Source: Sanguibacter gelidistatuariae (lineage in GTDB: Bacteria > Actinomycetota > Actinomycetes > Actinomycetales > Cellulomonadaceae). From it: a DNA stretch of 64,000 nt. The DNA lies in assembly GCF_900096585.1 (NCBI RefSeq), contig NZ_FMYH01000005.1, positions 186,001 through 250,000 on the forward strand, written 5' to 3'. How positions within the stretch are numbered: position 1 is the first letter of the stretch; every line of letters starts with the position of its first letter. Under the pieces are notes generated by a model. The model saw only the letters and a list, made by a program, of their open reading frames with translations, was not told where the DNA came from and did no database searches. Made by a program: the position numbers and the translations under genes. Below, piece by piece: positions 1 to 7,524 of this stretch.

Positions 1-2
1 GG

Positions 3-596
3 GTGACGGTTCTGGACGGCAAGGTCGTCGAGGTCGAGGGCATCCGGATCCTCGGCGACTCTGACCCCAACGAGACCCGCATCGGCCAGGGCTCGACGTC
101 GGTCACGGGAGAGACATACACCCAGGCCGGGGAGCGGCTGCGGGACGTCGCCTGCGAGGCGAAGGATCCCGTGGATCTGCTGCTCATCCACACCCCCGCG
201 GTCGGTGACCCGGTGCTGGCCTCCGGGTGTGTCCCGATCCAGCTCTCCGGGCACAAGCACGTGCGGATCGGCCCGCAGGTCGTGGGTCAGGGCATCCGTT
301 ACGTGAGCTCGACGACCGCCGGCGCGGTCGAGGGCGCCGCGACGATCGGCCCGCTCAACGGGGTGGCCCAGATGACGGTGTTCCGCTTCGACACCGAGCG
401 CCGGGTCATGCTCGACTACCGGGTCGTCGCGGTCTACCCGGACGGGAGCGTCGAGGTCGGCGCGCCGATGACCTTCCCGCTGGTCCCCACGGTCGTCGAG
501 TCGCTCACAGGTCAGGCACCGGAGACGGTCACGGACACGCCCGCGGACACCCCCGTGGACACGGACACGCCCAGCACCGACCCGGCCGGGCCGTGA
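3..596 (+). CDS. Metallophosphoesterase family protein, C-terminal part (5' end outside window)
   Basis: The reading frame is open from the window edge, so the true start lies upstream and only about 197 C-terminal residues are seen. The motif SGHKH, preceded by LLLIHTP, looks like the last metal-binding block (GHxH type) of a calcineurin-like metallophosphoesterase. The catalytic N-terminal motifs would be upstream and cannot be checked. The last 30 or so residues are a low-complexity Thr/Asp/Pro tail (TDTPADTPVDTDTPST), typical of an exposed or wall-proximal C-terminus. The substrate is unknown. Family assignment rests on the one motif and the beta-rich context, so confidence is moderate. 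Confidence 0.6.
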   Translation: MTVLDGKVVEVEGIRILGDSDPNETRIGQGSTSVTGETYTQAGERLRDVACEAKDPVDLLLIHTPAVGDPVLASGCVPIQLSGHKHVRIGPQVVGQGIRYVSSTTAGAVEGAATIGPLNGVAQMTVFRFDTERRVMLDYRVVAVYPDGSVEVGAPMTFPLVPTVVESLTGQAPETVTDTPADTPVDTDTPSTDPAGP

Positions 597-685
597 CGGA
601 CGGGTAGCCGGTCCGGCAGGTCGAACGTGACGCGCGCCTCGCCGCGTGTGCCTGGACGGGCTGATCGGCGGCCATACCTGTGACC

Positions 686-691
686 TAGGCT
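686..691 (+). promoter_or_regulatory. -10-like TAGGCT six bases before the dtxR-family GTG
   Basis: TAGGCT is followed by exactly six bases and then the GTG at 698. There is no Shine-Dalgarno sequence before this start. This is the spacing expected if transcription begins at the start codon (leaderless mRNA). No clear -35 is seen. Confidence 0.5.
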
Positions 692-697
692 TGAGCC

Positions 698-1390
698 GTG
701 ACCGACGAACTCGAGCCGACCGCCGTGGCCCAGGACTATCTCAAGGTGGTCTGGAGCCTGCAGGAGTGGTCGACCGAACCGGTCACGACCAAGCTGCTCG
801 CCGAGCGTCTGGGTGTGGGAGCGTCGACCGTCTCGGAGACCGTGCGCCGCCTGACCGGGCAGGGTCTGCTCTCCCACCCCCGCTACGGCGCGATCGAGCT
901 GACCGACCTGGGTCGCGGCCACGCCCTGAAGATCGTGCGTCGGCACCGCCTCATCGAGACCTTCCTCGTCTCCGAGCTCGGGTACACCTGGGACGAGGTG
1001 CACGACGAGGCCGAGGTGCTCGAGCACGCCGTCTCCGACCTCATGGTCGACCGGATCGACGCCCGCCTCGGTCACCCCCACCGCGACCCGCACGGTGACC
1101 CCATCCCCAGCCCCGATGGAACCGTCCCGACGCCGCCCGCGGTCACCCTCGCCGTGCTCGACGCCGGCGCGCACGGCACGGTGGCCCGGATCTCCGACGC
1201 GGACGCGGAGGTGCTGCGGTACTTCGCCGACCTCGGGTTCGGCCTGGACGCCCAGCTGCGCGTCGTCGAACGCCGCGACTTCGCCGGGGTGATCTGCGTG
1301 GAGTGGGCCCCGGCCGACGCCCCCGCCGCGACCACCCGGATCGACTTCGGCCTGCGCGCGGCCGACGCCGTGTGGGTGGTCACCCAGTGA
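698..1390 (+). CDS. DtxR/IdeR/MntR-family metal-dependent transcriptional regulator
   Basis: This 230-residue protein is probably a metal-responsive repressor of iron or manganese genes. The N-terminus (AQDYLKVVWSLQEW, then LAERLGVGASTVSETVRRLTG) is the winged helix-turn-helix of DtxR-type regulators. It is followed by the dimerisation/metal-binding region (EHAVSDLMVDRIDARLGHP) and a C-terminal SH3-like segment, giving the full-length rather than the short MntR form. The GTG start follows a -10-like hexamer at leaderless spacing. The gene overlaps the downstream MFS gene by 4 bases (GTGA), so the exporter is translationally coupled and may be metal-regulated or itself linked to metal stress. 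Iron versus manganese specificity cannot be read from the sequence. Confidence 0.9.
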   Translation: MTDELEPTAVAQDYLKVVWSLQEWSTEPVTTKLLAERLGVGASTVSETVRRLTGQGLLSHPRYGAIELTDLGRGHALKIVRRHRLIETFLVSELGYTWDEVHDEAEVLEHAVSDLMVDRIDARLGHPHRDPHGDPIPSPDGTVPTPPAVTLAVLDAGAHGTVARISDADAEVLRYFADLGFGLDAQLRVVERRDFAGVICVEWAPADAPAATTRIDFGLRAADAVWVVTQ

Positions 1391-2595
1391 GCAGAAGTGC
1401 AGTGAGTGCCCGCACCCACCCGGGCGCCGCCCTGCTCGCCCTCGCGCTTGGCGGGTTCACGATCGGCACGACCGAGTTCGCCACCATGGGGCTGCTCACC
1501 AACATCGCGACCGACCTCGACGCGAGCATCCCGGCGGCCGGGCACACGATCACCGCCTACGCCCTCGGCGTCGTCATCGGTGCGCCGCTGATCACCGTCC
1601 TGGCGGCCAAGGTCGAGCGCAAGGCGCTCATCGTGTGGCTGATGGCCGCGTACGCGATCGGGAACCTGCTGTCCGCCGCGGCCCCGAACCTCGAGCTGCT
1701 CCTGCTGGGTCGGTTCATCACGGGCCTGCCGCACGGGGTGTTCTTCGGCGTCGGGGCGGTCGTGGGGACCGCCGTCGTCGGCGCGTCCCGCCGCGGCTAC
1801 GCGGTGGCCATGATGATGGCCGGGCTCACGGTCGCCAACATCATCGGCGTGCCGTTGTCCTCCTGGGCCGGGCAGGCCCTGGGCTGGCGGACGGCTTTCA
1901 TCATGATCGGCGCCCTCGGCCTGGTCACGGTGGCTAGCCTGCTGCTGCTCCTGCCGCGCACCCCCGCGCCGCAGAACGCTAGCGTGCGCGGGGAGATCGG
2001 CGCGCTGCGCAACGGCCCGCTGTGGATCGCCTTCGCGGGCAGCGCGATCGGCTTCGGCGGGATGTTCGCGGTCTACTCCTACATCAAGCCCACGCTCATG
2101 GAGGTGACCGGGCTGTCCGAGGGCACCGTGCCGATCATCCTCGCGCTCTTCGGGGTGGGCATGACGATCGGGGTGCTGATCGGCGGGCGGCTCGTCGACA
2201 TGCACGTCATGGGCACCCTCTACCTCGGCTTCGCGAGCACGGCGGTCGCGCTCATGGTCTTCGCGCTCGTGGGGGAGAGCCCGGTCCCGGCAGTCCTGGC
2301 TCTCGTCGGCATCGGCGTGACCTCTCAGGTGCTCGGCATCGCGCTGCAGTCGCGGCTGATGGACCTGTCCCCGGCCGCGCCGTCCCTCGGCGCGTCGCTG
2401 TGCCACTCCTCACTCAACGCCGCGAACGCCAACGGCGCATTCCTGGGCGGGCTCGTCATCGCGGCGGGCTGGGGCTACCTCTCCCTCGCGTGGACCGGCG
2501 CCGCACTCACCCTCGTCGGGCTCGCCGGCATGCTGGCCTTCGGGCGGCACAAGACCACCCGTGTGCCCGACGGCGTGCTGGCGCCGCTGACGTAG
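1387..2595 (+). CDS. MFS transporter, DHA1/AraJ-Cmx-like efflux permease
   Basis: A protein of about 402 residues with 12 predicted hydrophobic spans. It begins with the segment GGFTIGTTEFATMGLLTNIA, characteristic of the AraJ/Cmx-like drug and sugar efflux branch of the major facilitator superfamily. The GTG at 1387 overlaps the dtxR-family stop by 4 bases, so this start is preferred over upstream GTG/ATG codons inside the regulator gene. The likely role is proton-coupled export of a small molecule across the plasma membrane. The substrate is not evident; neither arabinose nor chloramphenicol export should be assumed. Coupling to a metal regulator is the only contextual clue. Confidence 0.85.
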   Translation: MSRSAVSARTHPGAALLALALGGFTIGTTEFATMGLLTNIATDLDASIPAAGHTITAYALGVVIGAPLITVLAAKVERKALIVWLMAAYAIGNLLSAAAPNLELLLLGRFITGLPHGVFFGVGAVVGTAVVGASRRGYAVAMMMAGLTVANIIGVPLSSWAGQALGWRTAFIMIGALGLVTVASLLLLLPRTPAPQNASVRGEIGALRNGPLWIAFAGSAIGFGGMFAVYSYIKPTLMEVTGLSEGTVPIILALFGVGMTIGVLIGGRLVDMHVMGTLYLGFASTAVALMVFALVGESPVPAVLALVGIGVTSQVLGIALQSRLMDLSPAAPSLGASLCHSSLNAANANGAFLGGLVIAAGWGYLSLAWTGAALTLVGLAGMLAFGRHKTTRVPDGVLAPLT

Positions 2596-2613
2596 GTGGC
2601 GTGAGATGACAGC

Positions 2614-2638
2614 CTGTCAGGCAACTGTCAGAGTTGAC
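2614..2638 (+). promoter_or_regulatory. CTGTCAG direct repeats with a -35-like TTGACG upstream of the VKOR gene
   Basis: CTGTCAG occurs at 2614-2620 and 2625-2631, 11 bases apart, which is one helical turn. TTGACG follows at 2633. No good -10 lies 17-18 bases downstream, so this is only a candidate operator/promoter region for the gene starting at 2708. Confidence 0.25.
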
Positions 2639-2707
2639 GGTTACGGTATGGCAGCCGTGACTGCGGGGCTAGAGACCGCGGGACCTACCCGGACATGGGA
2701 GAACGCA

Positions 2708-3388
2708 GTGAACGCCGCGAACGACACGAGGCCCGAGACCCCCGACGGTCACGACGACGACCTCGACCCTGACGACCTCGACCTTCCTGTCGCCAACCGC
2801 GACATGTCCGGGCCGGCCATGGGCTGGCTGCTCATCGCGTTCGGGCTGGTCGGGTTTGTCGCCTCGATCGCCCTGGCCATCGAGAAGTTCCTCAAGCTGA
2901 GCAACCCGAACCACGTGGCGAGCTGTTCGATCAACATCTTCCTCGACTGCGCCGACGCCATGGCGTCCTGGCAGGGCGCCCTGCTCGGCTTCCCCAACCC
3001 CTTCATCGGGGTTGCGGCCTTCCCGGTCGTGGTGACGACCGGCGTCGTGCTGCTCCTGGGTGTGACGCTCCCGCGGTGGTACTGGCTGTGCCTCTTCGCC
3101 GGCACGGTGGCCGCCCTCGGCCTGGTGATCTTCCTGATCTACACGTCTGTCTCGGTCCTCGGCAAGCTCTGCCCCTACTGCATGGTCGTGTGGGCCGCGG
3201 TCATCCCGCTGTTCTGGTTCACCCTCGTCTACGCCGTCCAGGAGCGCGTCATCACCGTCTCTGACGGCCTGCGCTCGGCTCTCGTGCGCAACCGGGTGGT
3301 GCTGCTGGTGGGGCTGTACGCCGTCGTCGTCGCCTGGGTGCTCATCGTCATGGGACCGGCGATCGCCGACCACATCCGGATGTCCTGA
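2708..3388 (+). CDS. Vitamin K epoxide reductase (VKOR) family membrane thiol oxidase
   Basis: A 226-residue membrane protein with an acidic cytoplasmic N-terminus (DGHDDDLDPDDLDLP) and about five transmembrane spans. The loop cysteine pair (CSINIFLDC, then ADAM) and the CPYCM active-site CXXC near the third/fourth helix are the hallmarks of bacterial VKOR. Such proteins reoxidise a periplasmic DsbA-like oxidase using menaquinone, supporting disulfide formation in exported proteins. GTG at 2708 is chosen because a purine-rich site (GGGAGA) precedes it and the acidic leader fits the family; the frame also stays open upstream. No DsbA-like partner gene lies next to it here. The next gene, leuS, is unrelated. 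Confidence 0.9.
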   Translation: MNAANDTRPETPDGHDDDLDPDDLDLPVANRDMSGPAMGWLLIAFGLVGFVASIALAIEKFLKLSNPNHVASCSINIFLDCADAMASWQGALLGFPNPFIGVAAFPVVVTTGVVLLLGVTLPRWYWLCLFAGTVAALGLVIFLIYTSVSVLGKLCPYCMVVWAAVIPLFWFTLVYAVQERVITVSDGLRSALVRNRVVLLVGLYAVVVAWVLIVMGPAIADHIRMS

Positions 3389-3449
3389 CTCAGGTCTTCT
3401 CTCTGGCCGGCGCTGCGGGCCGCGCATCGGGTGATCGAGCAGGTCACGG

Positions 3450-3455
3450 TAAAGT
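3450..3455 (+). promoter_or_regulatory. -10-like TAAAGT six bases before the leuS GTG
   Basis: TAAAGT, then six bases (GGGCAG), then the GTG at 3462. No ribosome binding site at proper distance is present, which is consistent with a leaderless leuS transcript. Confidence 0.45.
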
Positions 3456-3461
3456 GGGCAG

Positions 3462-6389
3462 GTGACCGATGCCTCTTCCCCCCACGTCCCAACCGCCGCT
3501 CCCACCGGACCGGCGGACCCGTCGCTGCGCTACACGGCCGCCCTCGCGACCGACATCGAGCTCAAGTGGCAGCAGCGCTGGGCCGAGCGCGGCACGTTCT
3601 ACGCGGCCAACCCCTCGGGTGAGCTGACGGACGGCAAGGGCCGCAACGCCGACCCAGCGAGCCCGAGCTTCTTCGTCATGGACATGTTCCCCTTCCCCTC
3701 CGGAGCTGGGCTGCACGTGGGGCACCCGCTCGGCTACATCGCGACCGACGTCGTCGGGCGCTTCCGGCGCATGTGCGGGGACAACGTGCTGCACGCGCTG
3801 GGCTTCGACGCCTTCGGCCTGCCGGCCGAGCAGTACGCGGTCCAGACCGGGCAGCACCCGCGCGCCACGACCGAGGCGAACATCACCAACATGCGCCGCC
3901 AGCTGCGCCGCCTGGGCCTGGCCCACGACGAGCGCCGCACCTTCGCGACGACCGACTCGGAGTACGTGCGCTGGACGCAGTGGATCTTCCTGCAGGTCTT
4001 CAACTCCTGGTACGACGCCGACGCCGAACGCGCCGGTGGTGGCGCCGGCCGGGCCCGTCCGATCGCCGAGCTCGAGGCCGCCTACGCCGCGGGCACCCGG
4101 GCGACCCCGGACGGGCGCCCGTGGACGGAGCTGTCCGCCCTCGAGCAGCGCACGGTCGTCAACGACCAGCGCCTGGCCTACGTCTCCAACTCCCCGGTCA
4201 ACTGGTGCCCGGGCCTGGGGACCGTGCTCGCGAACGAGGAGGTCACCTCCGAGGGACGCTCCGAGCGCGGCAACTTCCCCGTCTTCCAGCGCAACCTGCG
4301 CCAGTGGAACATGCGGATCACCGCCTACGCCGACCGCCTGGCCGACGACCTCGAGCTCATCGACTGGCCGGACAAGGTCAAGGCCATGCAGCGGAACTGG
4401 ATCGGGCGCTCCGAGGGTGCGCACGTCACCTTCGACGTGACCGGCGCCTCGCCGGTGACGGTGTTCACGACGCGTCCGGACACCCTGTTCGGGGCGACCT
4501 TCATGGTCGTCGCCCCGGAGCACCCCCTCCTCGACGAGGTCCCCGCGGCCTGGCCGGACGGCACCCGTGCCGCGTGGACCGGTGAGCACGCGAGCCCGAT
4601 CGAGGCCGTCGCCGCCTACCGCGCCGGCGCCGCTGCGAAGACGGCCGTCGAGCGGCAGGCCGACGCCGGGAAGAAGACCGGTGTGTTCACCGGTCACCTG
4701 GCCACGAACCCGGTCAACGGCATGGCGATCCCCGTGTTCACCGCGGACTACGTCCTCATGGGCTACGGGACCGGCGCGATCATGGCCGTCCCGGGCGGAG
4801 ACGCGCGTGACTTCGCCTTCGCCGAGGCCTTCGAGCTGCCCGTGATCTACACGGTCGCCGTGCCCGAGGGCTTCGAGGGCGGGGCGTACACCGGCGACGG
4901 CGCGATCGTGGCCTCAGCCAACGACGACGTCAGCCTGGACGGGCTGAGCGTCACCGAGGCCAAGGCCATCATCACCGCCTGGCTCGAGGCGAAGGGCTTC
5001 GGCTCCGCCACGGTCACCTACCGCCTGCGCGACTGGCTGTTCAGCCGACAGCGCTACTGGGGCGAGCCGTTCCCGATCGTCTACGGCGACGACGACCAGC
5101 CGATCGCGCTGCCGAAGGAGATGCTGCCGGTCGACCTGCCCGACGTCCCCGACTACTCCCCGCGCACCTTTGCCTCGGACGACGCCCAGTCTTCCCCGGA
5201 GCCGCCGCTGGGCCGCAACGAGGACTGGGTCAACGTCACCCTCGACCTCGGCGACGGGCCGCGCACCTACCGCCGCGACACGAACACGATGCCCAACTGG
5301 GCCGGGTCGTGCTGGTACTACCTGCGCTACCTGGACCCCTTCAACAACGGCCCCGAGGCGCTCGTGCCGGTCTCGCCAGAACTTGATGAGTACTGGATGG
5401 GCCCGAACCACAACGAGACCTCCGGCGCGGCCGGCGGCGTGGACCTGTACGTGGGCGGCGTCGAGCACGCGGTGCTGCACCTGCTCTACGCGCGGTTCTG
5501 GCACAAGGTGCTCTTCGACCTGGGCTACGTCTCGAGCGTCGAGCCGTTCCACAAGCTCTTCAACCAGGGCTACGTCCAGGCCTACGCCTACACCGACTCC
5601 CGCGGGCAGTACGTCCCCGCGGAGGAGGTCGAGGAGATCCTCGCCGGCGACGGCTCGGCCATGTACCTGTGGAAGGGCGAGGTCGTCAACCGCGAGTACG
5701 GCAAGATGGGCAAGTCGCTCAAGAACGTCGTGACCCCGGACGAGATGTACGAGGCCTACGGCGCGGACACCTTCCGGGTGTACGAGATGTCGATGGGCCC
5801 CCTCGACGTGTCCCGCCCGTGGGACACCCGCGCGGTCGTCGGCTCGCAGCGCTTCCTGCAGCGGCTGTGGCGCAACGTGCTCAGCGAGGACACGGGGGAG
5901 CTCAACGTCTCCGACGAGCCGGCTTCGGTCGAGACCCTGCGCCATGTGCACCGGGCGATCGTCGACGTGCGCGTGGAGATGGAGAACATGCGCGCCAACA
6001 CGGCGATCGCGAAGCTCATCACCCTCAACAACCACCTCACCAGCCTGCCCGTGGTGCCCCGCGAGGCGGCGGAGGCGATCGTGCTGATGACCGCCCCGGT
6101 GGCCCCGCACATCGCCGAGGAGCTGTGGGAGCGCCTGGGCTACGAGGAGTCCCTGGCTCACGCGCCGTTCCCGGTCGCCGACGAGCAGTACCTCGTCGAA
6201 GACACCGTGACGTGCATCATCCAGGTCCAGGGCAAGGTCCGCTCCCGCCTGGAGGTCGCCCCCGACATCACGGCGGAGGCCCTGGAAGCGGCCGCCCTGG
6301 CCGACCCCACCCTCCTCCGCTTCCTCGACGGCGCCCCCATCCGCAAGCTCATCGTCAAAGCCCCCAAGCTAGTAAACGTCGTCATCTAG
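3462..6389 (+). CDS. leuS: Leucyl-tRNA synthetase
   Basis: Class I aminoacyl-tRNA synthetase that charges tRNA-Leu in the cytoplasm; 975 residues, a little longer than the E. coli enzyme. The HIGH-type motif is seen as LHVGHPLG near residue 84. The KMSKS loop appears as KMGKS near residue 748. Between them lie a large CP1 editing domain ([20 protein letters not shown], with [12 protein letters not shown] later) and the catalytic segment [16 protein letters not shown]. The C-terminal part carries the anticodon-binding domain. GTG at 3462 is supported by its position next to a -10-like hexamer and by MTDASSP-type N-termini that add only a short tail. The gene stands alone. Confidence 0.98.
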   Translation: MTDASSPHVPTAAPTGPADPSLRYTAALATDIELKWQQRWAERGTFYAANPSGELTDGKGRNADPASPSFFVMDMFPFPSGAGLHVGHPLGYIATDVVGRFRRMCGDNVLHALGFDAFGLPAEQYAVQTGQHPRATTEANITNMRRQLRRLGLAHDERRTFATTDSEYVRWTQWIFLQVFNSWYDADAERAGGGAGRARPIAELEAAYAAGTRATPDGRPWTELSALEQRTVVNDQRLAYVSNSPVNWCPGLGTVLANEEVTSEGRSERGNFPVFQRNLRQWNMRITAYADRLADDLELIDWPDKVKAMQRNWIGRSEGAHVTFDVTGASPVTVFTTRPDTLFGATFMVVAPEHPLLDEVPAAWPDGTRAAWTGEHASPIEAVAAYRAGAAAKTAVERQADAGKKTGVFTGHLATNPVNGMAIPVFTADYVLMGYGTGAIMAVPGGDARDFAFAEAFELPVIYTVAVPEGFEGGAYTGDGAIVASANDDVSLDGLSVTEAKAIITAWLEAKGFGSATVTYRLRDWLFSRQRYWGEPFPIVYGDDDQPIALPKEMLPVDLPDVPDYSPRTFASDDAQSSPEPPLGRNEDWVNVTLDLGDGPRTYRRDTNTMPNWAGSCWYYLRYLDPFNNGPEALVPVSPELDEYWMGPNHNETSGAAGGVDLYVGGVEHAVLHLLYARFWHKVLFDLGYVSSVEPFHKLFNQGYVQAYAYTDSRGQYVPAEEVEEILAGDGSAMYLWKGEVVNREYGKMGKSLKNVVTPDEMYEAYGADTFRVYEMSMGPLDVSRPWDTRAVVGSQRFLQRLWRNVLSEDTGELNVSDEPASVETLRHVHRAIVDVRVEMENMRANTAIAKLITLNNHLTSLPVVPREAAEAIVLMTAPVAPHIAEELWERLGYEESLAHAPFPVADEQYLVEDTVTCIIQVQGKVRSRLEVAPDITAEALEAAALADPTLLRFLDGAPIRKLIVKAPKLVNVVI

Positions 6390-6405
6390 CCCCACCCCCC
6401 ACCAG

Positions 6406-6483
6406 CCCGCCCCCTTCCGCTGAGTGTACGAAAATGCGCGTGTCGCCCCGGCGTGTCGCGTACAAGATCGTGCACTCAGCGGA
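6406..6483. repeat. Palindromic repeat copy A, inverted partner of 7438-7514
   Basis: A 78-bp segment after leuS. Its ends form a perfect 10-bp inverted repeat, CCGCTGAGTG at 6417 with CACTCAGCGG at 6473. The stem extends five more pairs inward (one G-T wobble) and then continues imperfectly to the middle. GCGTGTCGC also occurs twice inside it (6438 and 6451). The reverse complement of 7438-7514 matches this copy at about 76 of 78 positions, including the flanking CCCGCCCCCTT; the differences are one substitution and one missing base. It lies at the 3' end of leuS and could also act as a terminator. Confidence 0.9.
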
Positions 6484-6533
6484 GGTTGTCCACAGCAGGT
6501 GGGGCAGGTCTCCCGGGGTGGATCGGGGAGGCA

Positions 6534-6539
6534 CAGGAT
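6534..6539 (+). promoter_or_regulatory. -10-like CAGGAT six bases before the DUF559-type gene ATG
   Basis: CAGGAT is followed by six bases and the ATG at 6546. It fits the leaderless pattern seen elsewhere in the window except for its first base, and helps choose this start. Confidence 0.3.
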
Positions 6540-6545
6540 CTGGGG

Positions 6546-7445
6546 ATGGATGTTCCTGAAGGTGGCCCGTTCCTGAGTCGGGATGCCCTCGCGCGGGGTG
6601 TGTCTCGACGCGTGCTCGACAGTCGGTTGTTTGCCAAGCCGTTTCAAGGCGTGAGGGTGCCGGCCGGGGTCGATCTCGGTCTCGCAGAGGAGTGCGCCGC
6701 TGCGCAACAGTTCCTGCCCGACGTCGCAGCATTCAGCCATGTGACTGCCTTGCGCTTGCTCGGGGTCGAGATTCCGTGGCGTCTCGAGCGGGACCGGCGC
6801 ATCCACGTCGTCGTTCCCAGGCGGGACTTCCGTCGTCCTCGGACCGGTGTCGTCGCTCACATATGCACGCAGCTTCGGCCCGAGGTGTGTGTTGTCGACG
6901 GGCTGCGTGTCACATCGGCAGCCCAGACCTGGCTGCAGTTGTCACACGGGATGCTGATCGACGACCTGGTTGTGCTCGGCGACGCGATGCTGCGCCGAAA
7001 GGATCCAGTGACGACGAGCGAGGCCCTTCTCGTGCGGACCGAGGCGACCCACAAGATGCGTGGCCTCGCTACATGCCGGTCAGCCGTCGACTTGGTGCGC
7101 CCAGGAACCGACTTAAGTATGGAAACTCGGGCTCGGCTGTTGCTGATCACCGCAGGGCTGCCGTGCCCGGAGGTCAATCAGCCTGTCCATTCGAGCAGTG
7201 GTGCGTTCCTGGCGTTGCCGGACATGCAGTATCGGGACCTCAAGATCGCCATCGAGTACGACGGAGACGTGCACCGTACCGACCCTGCCACCTGGCGCCG
7301 TGACGTCGAGCGCCGCCAGCGTCTCGAGGACGACGGCTGGTTGATCATCACCGCCACGGCAGATGATGTCCTCCGTCATCCCGACCGCTTCCTCCGCCGA
7401 GTTCGCGCTGCCCGAGTTGCCCGCCGCCACCTCACCTTCCGCTGA
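6546..7445 (+). CDS. AbiEi-like winged-helix plus DUF559/Vsr-like endonuclease-fold protein
   Basis: A 299-residue protein. The N-terminus (FLSRDALARGVSRRVLDSRL, then a KPFQGVRVP strand) resembles the small winged-helix domain called AbiEi-like antitoxin domain. The C-terminus (IAIEYDGDVHR, then WRRDVERRQRLEDDGW) has the E-x-D and R-x-x-x-L-E-x-x-G-W pattern of DUF559, a Vsr-like PD-(D/E)XK nuclease fold. Such proteins are numerous and uncharacterised in actinobacteria, and no antitoxin/toxin partner is adjacent. Base composition is visibly less GC-rich than in leuS or the DUF853 gene, and codon use is less biased, suggesting acquisition. The TGA stop lies inside palindrome copy B, so repeat and gene end are fused. 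Nuclease activity is an inference from the fold. Confidence 0.75.
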   Translation: MDVPEGGPFLSRDALARGVSRRVLDSRLFAKPFQGVRVPAGVDLGLAEECAAAQQFLPDVAAFSHVTALRLLGVEIPWRLERDRRIHVVVPRRDFRRPRTGVVAHICTQLRPEVCVVDGLRVTSAAQTWLQLSHGMLIDDLVVLGDAMLRRKDPVTTSEALLVRTEATHKMRGLATCRSAVDLVRPGTDLSMETRARLLLITAGLPCPEVNQPVHSSSGAFLALPDMQYRDLKIAIEYDGDVHRTDPATWRRDVERRQRLEDDGWLIITATADDVLRHPDRFLRRVRAARVARRHLTFR

Positions 7446-7514
7446 GTGCACGATCTTGTACGCGACACGCCGGTGCGACACGCGCATTTTCGTACACTCA
7501 GCGAAGGGGGCGGG
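7438..7514. repeat. Palindromic repeat copy B, inverted partner of 6406-6483
   Basis: A 77-bp segment that is almost the exact reverse complement of copy A. It begins inside the last codons of the DUF559-type gene and supplies its TGA stop (within CCGCTGAGTG). It sits between two convergent genes. Together with copy A it bounds a unit of about 1.1 kb holding only that gene. Confidence 0.9.
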
Positions 7515-7524
7515 GCGGGGTGGG

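Noticed and set aside
6406-7514. Classical insertion sequence or transposon
   Set aside because: No transposase, no visible target-site duplication, and the inverted repeats are themselves palindromes; reported as a cassette hypothesis instead.
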